Shown one piece after another: positions 17,930 through 26,069 of a stretch of 64,000 nucleotides of DNA (the stretch's first letter is position 1; each line of letters begins with the position of its first letter). Under the pieces are notes generated by a model. The model saw only the letters and a list, made by a program, of their open reading frames with translations. It was not told the origin of the DNA and did no database searches. Position numbers and translations under genes: made by a program. This DNA comes from Lacinutrix sp. Bg11-31 (GTDB lineage: Bacteria > Bacteroidota > Bacteroidia > Flavobacteriales > Flavobacteriaceae). Where the stretch lies: positions 2,356,001 to 2,420,000 of the forward strand of contig NZ_CP025118.1 in the NCBI RefSeq assembly GCF_002831665.1. Direction: 5' to 3'.

Positions 17930-18980
17930 TTGGAGATTTTTTTAAAGTGAAATAAAAAGTGGTTCCAATAGAGACTTGAGATTCAATCCATATTTTTCCA
18001 CCATATAAATCTATAATTTTCTTTACAATAGACAAACCAATACCAGAAGATTCTGGGTTGTTTTCTAATTTCTCAAAGGTTTTAAAAATTTTATCAAAGT
18101 AAATTTCTTCAATACCTTTTCCGTTATCTTTTATATAAAATTGCCAATAATTATCTTTGTCTTCTACACCAATATCAATAGTTCCCTTATCCTTACCGTT
18201 ATACTTTATAGCATTAGCAATTAGGTTTTGAAACAGTTGTTGCAATCTATACTTATCTCCTTGTATAATAGGCATATTGGATTTTGTAATACTAATATGT
18301 TCTGGAACTTGTATACTATTTAATATATCTTCAATTAGATTTTTTATATCTACATCGTAAACCTCTAATTGGTTTTTACCAATAGTCGAATATTCTAAAA
18401 TACCATTGATTAAGGTATCCATTTTCTCTACATTATCCCTAATAAGGTCTAATGTTTTTTTACCATTATCATCAAACACATCTTTATAATCTTCGGTTAA
18501 CCAAGATGTTAATGCATCTATACTACGTAATGGTGATTTTAAATCGTGAGATACCATATGTGCATAATCACTTAGTTCTTGATTTTGATGTGCTAATTCT
18601 GAAAGTAAAGTTTCTCTTTGTTTGTTTATTTGAACAATTTCTTTGGTTTGATTACCAATAAATTCAATCATTTTTAAACCATCTAACTCTAGATTATCCG
18701 CAGATAGATTCTCTGGTAGATTATAAAAATTTAAGGTATCTAAGACATGTTTTAATTTATCTATAACTTCTTGCTGCCCTTTTGCTTCTTGTTGTAATTG
18801 CTGATTAGCTTCAAATAGCTCGTCGGAACTAATTGTCATAGCACGTTGCTGCATTGCAAACTGATCGTCGAACGTTTTATAAGAGCTATTAACAGCAAAT
18901 AAAAACTTTTTTAAATTTTCATTTGTTGCTAAATCTTCAGATAAATATTTACGTATTTGACGTTTTAATAGTGAATTCAT
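17916..18980 (-). CDS. Cytoplasmic histidine kinase (HisKA-HATPase)
   Basis: The 354 residues have no signal peptide or transmembrane segment. An N-terminal coiled-coil-like region (to about 130) is followed by HisKA with the motif HMVSHDLKSPLRS (His145) and an HATPase domain with N, G1 and G2 boxes (NLIANAIKYNG, DNGKGI, GIGLSIVKKI). The kinase sits directly next to a FIST-domain gene (adjacent, no gap), and kinases beside FIST/NosP proteins often receive the FIST signal. It is probably soluble and controlled by the FIST or H-NOX partner. Confidence 0.9.
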   Translation of the reverse strand: MNSLLKRQIRKYLSEDLATNENLKKFLFAVNSSYKTFDDQFAMQQRAMTISSDELFEANQQLQQEAKGQQEVIDKLKHVLDTLNFYNLPENLSADNLELDGLKMIEFIGNQTKEIVQINKQRETLLSELAHQNQELSDYAHMVSHDLKSPLRSIDALTSWLTEDYKDVFDDNGKKTLDLIRDNVEKMDTLINGILEYSTIGKNQLEVYDVDIKNLIEDILNSIQVPEHISITKSNMPIIQGDKYRLQQLFQNLIANAIKYNGKDKGTIDIGVEDKDNYWQFYIKDNGKGIEEIYFDKIFKTFEKLENNPESSGIGLSIVKKIIDLYGGKIWIESQVSIGTTFYFTLKKSPNGKT

Positions 18981-20114
18981 TTATTCGCTTATAAGCGTTA
19001 TAGTCATGGTTTGATTGTGTAATTGGCAATTTGTTTCGCCATGAAAAGGCGCAATTTCTCCATAAGAATAAAACCCACAAATTGTAGTATCCTTTCCAAC
19101 CACGTTTACTACTTCTTCAATCTCTTCTTCTACACGTTGATCTAGCACTAGCTTTCTACCAATACAACTTACAAGCAATGCTAGTTGCGGTTTTGTTTCT
19201 CTTAACTCCAATGCTTGTCTTGCAGCACGTTCTGATGCATTTGCAATATTATCCACATTAGTCATCATGAGTTGTACTTTAGAATTCTCTGGAATATCTC
19301 CAGCCAAAATCATGGTGTTATTATCTTCGTTTATGTTTAAGATAGTACGTACAAACGATTGTTTTTCGCCTTCAGACTTTACGTTTAATGGATATAATAA
19401 TGCTGCTCCAGGCAATTCTTTAGATTTGTCTCCTAAATACTTTTTATACAAATCTAAAGCTGGCTTTCCGTCTAGTTCAAACAACACATTAGATTCCGAT
19501 TTTGTTACAATACGTTCTGGTCCAAAAGGTGTCCATCCACCATGAATAGAAAAAGTAGATTCAAACGTATCTCCATAAAAACCAATGGCAACAATTTCGC
19601 CTGGTTTTGGGTTTTCGTTATATGCTGCTACTGTTTTTTCAAAACGTGCTGCATCACCACAAAGTCCTCCTGTAATTAAAGTATTATTTTGTGTTGCTGC
19701 ATTCATTCCTTTTGTAAGCTGGCTTCCATTAATAAAACTACCTTCTGAAATTACAAAAATATGTTTTAAATTATCTGTTGGAAACTCGCTTACTAAATAT
19801 TTACCTGTTTTAAAACTGTCTAAATCTGCATTTAAAACGTTACTTGTTTTTATTTGAAAGGTGCTTTTTTCAAACTCTATTGCTGTAATAGTTATACTTT
19901 CATCATCTACCACATCTGCAGTAATATCTCCACTTGTAGATCCAAATACTAAATGACCATCTGGAAACAAATCTCTAACTTGTTTATATATAGTAGTATC
20001 TTCAAGCATATATCTATTTCCTAGAATTAAAACTAGTGGCTTTTTTAATTCTAGTTTAGGAGATAAATAATCCCAATCTTGATCTTTCTTCTTTTTTATC
20101 TGGAGCGTTTTCAT
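18981..20114 (-). CDS. FIST-domain sensor protein (NosP-like)
   Basis: The 377-residue protein has FIST_N and FIST_C regions, the latter with the hallmark GFYSYGEIAPF near the C-terminus and LLVSCIGRKL before it. FIST proteins include NosP, a haem-binding nitric oxide sensor that controls neighbouring kinases in other bacteria, although some FIST proteins may bind small molecules or act without haem. I cannot identify a haem ligand with certainty here. It lies between two histidine kinase genes with gaps of 0 and 2 bp, a typical NosP-like setting. Confidence 0.85.
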   Translation of the reverse strand: MKTLQIKKKKDQDWDYLSPKLELKKPLVLILGNRYMLEDTTIYKQVRDLFPDGHLVFGSTSGDITADVVDDESITITAIEFEKSTFQIKTSNVLNADLDSFKTGKYLVSEFPTDNLKHIFVISEGSFINGSQLTKGMNAATQNNTLITGGLCGDAARFEKTVAAYNENPKPGEIVAIGFYGDTFESTFSIHGGWTPFGPERIVTKSESNVLFELDGKPALDLYKKYLGDKSKELPGAALLYPLNVKSEGEKQSFVRTILNINEDNNTMILAGDIPENSKVQLMMTNVDNIANASERAARQALELRETKPQLALLVSCIGRKLVLDQRVEEEIEEVVNVVGKDTTICGFYSYGEIAPFHGETNCQLHNQTMTITLISE

Positions 20115-20116
20115 TT

Positions 20117-22075
20117 TTATTTTTTTAAAGTGAAATAAAATGTAGTTCCTACATTTGGCTCACTATCTAACCATATTTCTCCTTCATGTAAATTGACAAT
20201 TTTTTTAACGATAGATAAGCCTATTCCTGAAGAGTTTTTACTTTTCTTTAATGAATGGAATATCTTAAATATTTTATCGTGATATTTTTTATCAATACCT
20301 ATACCATTATCTTGTATTGAAAATTTATAGTGACTTTTAAAATCCTCTACATTAATAATAATACTACCTACTTCTTTATCTATAAACTTAACCGAGTTGC
20401 TAATTAGGTTTTGAAACACTTGTTGCAACCTCGTTCTATCTCCTTTTATTGTAGGTAAAACATTAAGGCTTTTAATTGTAATATGCTCTGGTATATATAA
20501 AATAGTAACCAACTCACTTACTAAACTGTTTAAATCGACATCAGTTTTTTCTGAAATATCCGATCCAACACTAGAGTAGTTTAAAACATCTGTAATAAGT
20601 TGTTCCATTTTCTCTAAAGTGGTTTCTATAAGATCAAAATTTTGAAGACTCACCTCATCTAATTTGCCTTGATTATCTTCTTTTATCCAACTCACCAAGG
20701 CATCTATACTGCGTAATGGCGATTTTAAATCGTGAGAAACTATATGCGCATACTCTTGTAACTCGTCGTTACTTTTTCCTAATTCCTCAAGTAGTTTTTC
20801 TTTTTGAAGCTCTAAATTTTTAGTTTCAGTAATATCTAAATGAATTCCAATAGATCCAATTACGTCTCCATCAATATTATAATTTGGCGCACCACTTACT
20901 AACCAACATCTAGTCTTACCAGTTTTACAAATGGCTTTAAACTCATAAGAGTTTGATTCCCCTTTTTTACGTTTGTTCCTTTCCTCTTTTAATAAGTCTG
21001 CTTCTTCTTTAGACGAAAAAAGTTCTATTGCATTCTTCCCTATAACTTCTGCTTCAGTATAGCCAGACATTTCCTCAAAACTCTGGTTTACCATTAGGAT
21101 TTCGTCGTTATTATTTAACTCAACCATTCCTAAATTCATATTCGCAATAATATTATAATATTTTTGCTTCTGCGCTTCAAGACTTTTACTATAAGTACGT
21201 TTTAAAGTAACATCTGTAAAGGTCCATAAAAACCCTTTAGACTCCTCTCCTATTGTTATTGGCATGTAATTGCGTTCTAGAATTTTACCATCTAACATTT
21301 CTAATTCATCACTAATTACTGCTTTTTCATCTACATCAATAGCTCGCATTCTTTGTATAAATCCTTCAGGATCTTTAAACAATACTTTATTTTGTTCTGA
21401 TGCCGCAACGCAATCCATACCTATTAAATCTTTAGGATTTGCATCTATACCAAAAAGTTCACAAAACTTATTATTTGTGAGTACTATATTTCTATTTTCG
21501 TCTTCTAAAACAATACCGCTATCAAGGTTTACAACAAGAGAGGCTAATCTATTTTCTGATTCTATTAATTTGTCTTCAGAAGCTTTTTGGTCTGTAACAT
21601 CTCTAACAATACCTTGTGCTGCAACTGGTTTTTTATCTTTATCAAAAATAAGACTAGCATTAATGTGTACCCATTTTACTTCTTTATATTTGGTATACAC
21701 TCTGGCTTCGTAATTTTTAAAAAGGCCTTTAGTTTGTAAATCTATAAAAGACGACATCGCGTATTTATAATCTTCTTTATAAATAAGATTAACAACATTT
21801 ACGTTGTCTACTGCTATATCGTACCCAAATAATTTGGTAGCAGCTTCATTAAATTTTATAAAATTACCTTCTAGATCCATAACAACGTATGCATCTACAA
21901 TGTTTTCAAAAACACCTTGAAGTTGAGATGATTTCTCGTCTAGTAATGATTCTAGTTTTTGGGAAGTAAAGTATAGGTCTCTTGATTTTTCTTCAAGAAT
22001 TTTTTCAGCTGCTTTTCTAGCAGCCTTTTCTCTTTTTAAAGCACGTTGTAATATTTCTACTTTATCCTGACTCAT
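20117..22075 (-). CDS. Multi-PAS cytoplasmic histidine kinase
   Basis: The 652 residues have no membrane segment. An N-terminal coiled coil is followed by three PAS domains (about 50-165, 175-290 and 305-420), the third with an ITETKN-type PAC end. Then comes HisKA with YAHIVSHDLKSPLRS and an HATPase domain with NLISNSVKF and GIGLSIVKKI. PAS domains often hold redox or haem/flavin signals. The stop codon's last base overlaps the H-NOX start side, so the gene is tightly coupled to the H-NOX gene upstream, whose product is a likely regulator of this kinase. Confidence 0.9.
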   Translation of the reverse strand: MSQDKVEILQRALKREKAARKAAEKILEEKSRDLYFTSQKLESLLDEKSSQLQGVFENIVDAYVVMDLEGNFIKFNEAATKLFGYDIAVDNVNVVNLIYKEDYKYAMSSFIDLQTKGLFKNYEARVYTKYKEVKWVHINASLIFDKDKKPVAAQGIVRDVTDQKASEDKLIESENRLASLVVNLDSGIVLEDENRNIVLTNNKFCELFGIDANPKDLIGMDCVAASEQNKVLFKDPEGFIQRMRAIDVDEKAVISDELEMLDGKILERNYMPITIGEESKGFLWTFTDVTLKRTYSKSLEAQKQKYYNIIANMNLGMVELNNNDEILMVNQSFEEMSGYTEAEVIGKNAIELFSSKEEADLLKEERNKRKKGESNSYEFKAICKTGKTRCWLVSGAPNYNIDGDVIGSIGIHLDITETKNLELQKEKLLEELGKSNDELQEYAHIVSHDLKSPLRSIDALVSWIKEDNQGKLDEVSLQNFDLIETTLEKMEQLITDVLNYSSVGSDISEKTDVDLNSLVSELVTILYIPEHITIKSLNVLPTIKGDRTRLQQVFQNLISNSVKFIDKEVGSIIINVEDFKSHYKFSIQDNGIGIDKKYHDKIFKIFHSLKKSKNSSGIGLSIVKKIVNLHEGEIWLDSEPNVGTTFYFTLKK

Positions 22076-22614
22076 TAATTTTTATGAATAATAAACCTTA
22101 CTTCAGTTCCGTCTTCTTTTATTTTTTCTAATGCGATTGTAGCTGATGAATTAAAGTGCTCAAATGTTTTATTCATTAAACCTAAGCCAAAGTGATGCAT
22201 TGCTCTACTTGATGTATAAATCATTACTAAAGAGTTTTTAGTTTTCTCTACAACCTCAAAAGTTGGTAACTCTGCATCTGGATAAATTTTTCTAACCTCT
22301 ACATGGATATGATTTTCTATTGAAGAAATCATTTCTATAGGATCTTTATAAGTTGCTAAAAGCCCTGGATAACTTTTCTCTATAACACTAAAAAAGTGTT
22401 CTGCATAAACCAATAATAAATTATCAATTGAGATACCTGTATTTTCGCTTAAATGTTCTAATAATTGTAACATTTCTGAAAAACTATAAGTTCCTACTGC
22501 TGTATAAACACCTTCAGACTCTAGCTTAGAACTAGTTATAATATTATCAACCATTTCTAGGCCAAATTTTCTCTCTACTAACTCTAAAAATTCTGTAAAA
22601 ACTATACCTTTCAT
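22075..22614 (-). CDS. H-NOX haem nitric oxide/oxygen-binding domain protein
   Basis: The 179 residues match the H-NOX family start to end: MKGIVFTEFLELVERKFG, then SIENHIHVEVRKIYPDAELP. The proximal haem ligand is probably His104, which has the spacing to the IYP motif seen in guanylate cyclase; His102 is an alternative. The propionate-binding YxSxR motif is intact (YTSSR, Tyr133, Ser135, Arg137). Bacterial H-NOX proteins sense NO and inhibit or activate partner kinases. It is second in the operon, 3 bp after the receiver gene, and directly before the PAS kinase. Confidence 0.94.
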   Translation of the reverse strand: MKGIVFTEFLELVERKFGLEMVDNIITSSKLESEGVYTAVGTYSFSEMLQLLEHLSENTGISIDNLLLVYAEHFFSVIEKSYPGLLATYKDPIEMISSIENHIHVEVRKIYPDAELPTFEVVEKTKNSLVMIYTSSRAMHHFGLGLMNKTFEHFNSSATIALEKIKEDGTEVRFIIHKN

Positions 22615-22617
22615 TTT

Positions 22618-23031
22618 TTAAACTACTATTAATTCATTGATACTCCAATATGCTAATAATTTTTCAATTTTACTAACATAATCCTCATATTTTAATGGTT
22701 TAATAACATAACCTGCAACTCCTGTTTTATAACACTCTAATAAATCTTTTTGGTTATTAGAAGTTGACAAAATTATTGTAGGTATGTACTTTAATACATC
22801 ATCCTTTTTTAAAATATTTAAAAACTCAATACCATTAATTTTCGGCATATTTAAATCTAACAAAATAATATCTGGTAGATTATCTTTTTTTTCTAAAATT
22901 TCTAGAGCTTCTTCGCCATTATTGGCTTCAATAATTTTATGATCTAATTTTAAAGTAGAAATTGTTCTGTTCAATTTCATAATTTCGATCATGTCATCTT
23001 CTATTAGAAGAATTTTAAGTTTTTTTACCAT
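22618..23031 (-). CDS. Single-domain response regulator (receiver only)
   Basis: The 137 residues form one receiver domain: acidic pair EDD at 11-13, phospho-acceptor Asp59 in LLDLNMP, Thr/Ser and Lys in STSNNQ and YVIKPLKY. There is no output domain, so it probably works as a phosphorelay intermediate or phosphate sink for the kinases of the operon. It is the first gene of the seven-gene operon and its promoter carries box e. Confidence 0.9.
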   Translation of the reverse strand: MVKKLKILLIEDDMIEIMKLNRTISTLKLDHKIIEANNGEEALEILEKKDNLPDIILLDLNMPKINGIEFLNILKKDDVLKYIPTIILSTSNNQKDLLECYKTGVAGYVIKPLKYEDYVSKIEKLLAYWSINELIVV

Positions 23032-23057
23032 TAAGAGGGCTTTAATTTGAATAACTG

Positions 23058-23148
23058 TAAAGTTAACGTAATTAAAAAATCTTTAATTTTAAAACTCGTT
23101 TAGAGTTATTTAAGTATCGCCGAATAACGCTTAAGTGTCGACGAGTGG
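23058..23148 (-). promoter_or_regulatory. Candidate LytTR-type box e and -7-like element before the H-NOX operon
   Basis: Half-sites GTATCG (23114) and GTGTCG (23135) are 21 bp apart, with core GTGTCGACGAGTGG at 23135-23148. A further TCG lies in phase at 23096-23098. The nearest -7-like element is TAACTTTA (23058-23065), 49 bp from the box, so the spacing differs from boxes a-d by one 21-bp step. Confidence 0.5.
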
Positions 23149-23162
23149 TAATGTTTTTGTTT

Positions 23163-23438
23163 TTAACCTTTACAGTATTCTATAGATTTTAAAGTATTTA
23201 CCTCTGCGTAATATCTAATATTTTCAAGTTCTTGAATAAAGCTTAAAGAGTAACTATCCTCATTTTTCTTATCTAAATACATTTCAAAGAAAGAAATAAA
23301 CTCTAATTGCTTTAAACTATCGTGTAAGTTTTTACAATTTTTTGTATTTAGTTTTTTTTTTATGTTGCTCTTTTTTACCGAGGAAATTTTATTAATTGTA
23401 AATACTTTTGAGAGAATGTTATTACTAAAAAAAATCAT
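23163..23438 (-). CDS. Hypothetical protein, 91 residues, putative regulon member
   Basis: I do not recognise this protein. It has a basic N-terminal half (SSVKKSNIKKKLNTKN) and an acidic, helical C-terminal half (SFIQELENIRYYAEVNTLKS), with no clear signal peptide. It lies alone, about 130 bp before the H-NOX operon and on the same strand, and has its own promoter with box f. The shared box suggests it belongs to the same regulatory circuit, perhaps as an adaptor. Short length leaves some doubt that it is coding. Confidence 0.55.
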   Translation of the reverse strand: MIFFSNNILSKVFTINKISSVKKSNIKKKLNTKNCKNLHDSLKQLEFISFFEMYLDKKNEDSYSLSFIQELENIRYYAEVNTLKSIEYCKG

Positions 23439-23467
23439 ATTATGGAGGCCCTTAATTAATTATAGTT

Positions 23468-23557
23468 CAAAATTAAGATGATATACTCTCTAATTTTTTA
23501 TTATTCTTTCTACGTAGATTTTGTGTCGTTAAATAGCAATAAAGTGTCGATGAGTTA
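23468..23557 (-). promoter_or_regulatory. Candidate LytTR-type box f and -7 element for the 91-residue gene
   Basis: GTGTCG occurs at 23523 and 23544, exactly 21 bp apart, with core GTGTCGATGAGTTA from 23544. A perfect -7 element TAATTTTG (minus strand, 23468-23475) is 48 bp from the box, one 21-bp step more than in boxes a-d. Confidence 0.52.
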
Positions 23558-23923
23558 TTTTTTATCTAGTTGCTGACGCATTTTTTTAGTCATCCCTTTT
23601 ATAACCATGTCGTAGGAATGGTCTATTAATTCCATTATAAATTTTAGATGTAATTCGCCTTTATAGATATAAACAGAATTCCAGTGCTTTTTACTCATGT
23701 GCCAACCTGACTCTATGCTTTGGTAATCTGCTCTAAGTTCTATAGCATAGTCTGGATCTGCTTTTAGGTTTAATGAAGCCAAACCGCTTTCCCATTTATC
23801 TAAAGGAGCTAAGGCAAACATTTTTCCGGCTACTTTAAAAACTAATGTGTTTTGATCGAACGGAAAAGTTTCCTCTGTATGCGGTTTACTAAGACAATAT
23901 TCTCTAACCTGCTCTATATTCAT
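23555..23923 (-). CDS. MmcQ/YjbR-family DNA-binding-fold protein
   Basis: The 122 residues match the MmcQ/YjbR family: an N-terminal helix IEQVREYCLSKPHTEETFPF, then LVFKVAGKMFALAPL and the WHMSKKHWNSVYI signature. The fold resembles CyaY-like DNA-binding proteins, but its molecular role is unclear. It is a single-gene unit; box f lies just past its stop. Confidence 0.88.
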   Translation of the reverse strand: MNIEQVREYCLSKPHTEETFPFDQNTLVFKVAGKMFALAPLDKWESGLASLNLKADPDYAIELRADYQSIESGWHMSKKHWNSVYIYKGELHLKFIMELIDHSYDMVIKGMTKKMRQQLDKK

Positions 23924-23946
23924 GCAATGAATTTACAAGAAAAAAA

Positions 23947-24081
23947 TTAATTTTCTTCTAAACGATTATTTTTGGAACGTGTATTAGTTGAAGATTTGCT
24001 GGAATTGAAATTGGAACTTATACTTGTGTGTATGTCTAAACTTTCTAAAACTTGGTTAATGTATTGTAAAAATTTGTTCAT
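23947..24081 (-). CDS. Possible 44-residue small ORF
   Basis: An ATG at 24081 opens a 44-codon frame starting MNKFLQYINQVLESLDIHTS and then rich in Ser, Asn and Thr. It occupies the 300-bp gap between the MmcQ and DUF4230 genes on the same strand. There is no family match that I know and no conserved signal; it may be chance. No other gene is seen in the gap. Confidence 0.25.
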   Translation of the reverse strand: MNKFLQYINQVLESLDIHTSISSNFNSSKSSTNTRSKNNRLEEN

Positions 24082-24223
24082 AATAGCTGGGTTTATTATT
24101 ATAATCATAAAACTATATTAATAACAACTAACTATAACAATTACATAGCATTACAAAAAAATATTATGCTAAGTGTTATTAATAACGATAAGATACGCAT
24201 AAAATTACTTAACACGGTATTAC

Positions 24224-24835
24224 CTATTTATTTATTTCTTTAATTTCATTATTTGCAACCTCTAATGCTGTGTAATCTAGCTCCCAACCAATAGTTTGAA
24301 CAATGCCTTCAATAATTAATATTGAATCTAAGGCTTCTTTTTGAGCTATTTGGAATAAGCCACTTTGTGGTACTTTTTCTCTAATATGAAGCTTAGCTTC
24401 GTTATGCAAGTCTGTTAAATCGTTGGCCTGGAATTTATTAAACATTCCATCTTGTTTATCGTAATACTTTAAATTTGTTTCTATAGAAAGTATTTCCGCT
24501 TGCGGAAAATGTTTTAAAGTCACCATTTTAGTTTGCGGATTGGCATCCATAATTATTTTAGATAAATCGAATCCAACATGCGCTTTAGCATCAATAATTA
24601 CTAATGCTTTTTTAGTGCTTGACACCAGTTTTAAAAACCGCTCCTTTACATCTTCGTAATGATAAATCTCGGCGAAATCACCTTCTACACTAATAATTTT
24701 ACATACTTTTTTAATCTTATCTAAAAGAATTACAGATTGTGTTTGTGCTAATTTCTTACCTTGAATGTGTTTAATATAAGTAGATACTCCTAAAGCGGAT
24801 AAACCACCAAATATGATTCCAAAAATTATTTCCAT
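24224..24835 (-). CDS. DUF4230-domain membrane-anchored protein
   Basis: The 203 residues start with a hydrophobic N-terminal anchor (EIIFGIIFGGLSALGVSTYI) followed by a DUF4230 domain (QSVILLDKIKKVCKIISVEGDFAEIYHYED). The family is of unknown function and is common in Bacteroidota. It is the last gene of a long minus-strand operon that includes ruvC and hemW; the gap to the upstream gene is 1 bp. Confidence 0.82.
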   Translation of the reverse strand: MEIIFGIIFGGLSALGVSTYIKHIQGKKLAQTQSVILLDKIKKVCKIISVEGDFAEIYHYEDVKERFLKLVSSTKKALVIIDAKAHVGFDLSKIIMDANPQTKMVTLKHFPQAEILSIETNLKYYDKQDGMFNKFQANDLTDLHNEAKLHIREKVPQSGLFQIAQKEALDSILIIEGIVQTIGWELDYTALEVANNEIKEINK

Positions 24836-24836
24836 A

Positions 24837-25583
24837 TTATTCTATCTTGTATAAAATAGGCTTACTTGGTGTAGCATCGTTTTCGAAAGGAGCAATTTGA
24901 AGATTTAAAATATAACTTCCATCATCCACTTTATTTGGCACATAAATAAACTCTGTAATTGTAGCTTCTTTTCTTATTTCTCCATTAACATCCCAAAAGG
25001 CTTTGTGTGCTAATAATTGTCCTTCGTCTTTTTCTTTATCAATACTTGGCAAATCTATTAATAAATGTAGGATACCTTTTTCTCTTATGTAGTGCGCTGC
25101 TTCCTCTGTTAAATAAGGCCAATTGGTATGTGAGTGCTGTCTAGATTTTTTATCTTTAGTATTTGGCATTGTTCTTATAACCAATGCTTCTGGCAATTTT
25201 CGTTTTAACAAATACTGAATTTGCTTTTTAGAGATCACCTTATCTTCTCCAACCATTTCTGGAGCAACCGTAATTACTTCGGCAGTAAACATAAAGCGTT
25301 TTAAGCATTTATTTATGCTGTAAAATTTTTCTGTAATATGTCCAACACTTTCTGTATGCGTACCATGAGCATGTGGATTGAATGAGATATTATTAAAATT
25401 AATAGCTGCACCTTCTTTTACACTAGCAACCCATTCGTCAATCTTTACAGGTTCAATTTTTGGTTCGTCTATATACCATGCGTTTACGTTTTTAATAGAA
25501 GCGCGCAAAGGCATAGAAATGTCTAATGGTTTAGATAAGTCTATTTTAATTCTTTTTGAATTTATTTGTATTGTTGCTAGCAT
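24837..25583 (-). CDS. Cyclase-family protein (kynurenine formamidase-like metal hydrolase)
   Basis: The 248 residues match the cyclase/formamidase family. The metal-binding motif appears as HAHGTHTESVGH at about 90-101, a variant of HxGTHxDxPxH, and LRASIKNVNAWYIDEP precedes it. The metal ligands are largely kept. Members hydrolyse formyl-kynurenine or related cyclic or amide substrates; the actual substrate is not clear here. It lies between a lipocalin-like lipoprotein gene and DUF4230. Confidence 0.82.
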   Translation of the reverse strand: MLATIQINSKRIKIDLSKPLDISMPLRASIKNVNAWYIDEPKIEPVKIDEWVASVKEGAAINFNNISFNPHAHGTHTESVGHITEKFYSINKCLKRFMFTAEVITVAPEMVGEDKVISKKQIQYLLKRKLPEALVIRTMPNTKDKKSRQHSHTNWPYLTEEAAHYIREKGILHLLIDLPSIDKEKDEGQLLAHKAFWDVNGEIRKEATITEFIYVPNKVDDGSYILNLQIAPFENDATPSKPILYKIE

Positions 25584-25593
25584 TTAATCTTTT

Positions 25594-26067
25594 TTATCTT
25601 TCAAAACTATTACTATAGGTTCTAATACCTGAATCTGAAGTTATAGTTGTTTTTATTATTAAATTCGTATCGTTTAAAGTTTCTATTGTATATTTTGTTG
25701 AAGAATTTGCTTCAAAATCTTGAGTTGTTAGAGTTGTACCTTGTGTAATAATTTCATCTGTTTCTTGGTTAAAAAACAACTCGCTATTAATAATATTATA
25801 AATTCCTGTAAACTTATAAGTGGTAAACTCATTAGTATTACAATCTATATTTCCAGAATCTAAAAGCTCGTAATTAAGGTCTGTATTAAACGTGTAAATG
25901 TTCTGTTCTTGGCATTTATCTGTTTCATACCAAACACCAATTATTTTTGCTTTATTAGAAATGGTTACATCGCTACCATTACCTCCATCGTCTGAAGAAC
26001 CGCAATTAAAGGTTACAAAAGAGATGAAAATTATAATTAAAAACCTTGAAAACTTAGTGCTATTCAT
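25594..26067 (-). CDS. Lipocalin-like lipoprotein
   Basis: The 157 residues have a signal peptide with lipobox Cys22 (FVTFNCGSSDDGG), then a lipocalin-like beta-barrel pattern (KIIGVWYETDKCQEQN, YTFNTDLNYELL, TTYKFTGIYNI). It is probably an envelope lipoprotein that binds small hydrophobic molecules, function unknown. It ends 11 bp before the cyclase gene and starts 3 bp after hemW. Confidence 0.75.
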   Translation of the reverse strand: MNSTKFSRFLIIIFISFVTFNCGSSDDGGNGSDVTISNKAKIIGVWYETDKCQEQNIYTFNTDLNYELLDSGNIDCNTNEFTTYKFTGIYNIINSELFFNQETDEIITQGTTLTTQDFEANSSTKYTIETLNDTNLIIKTTITSDSGIRTYSNSFER

Positions 26068-26069
26068 TC

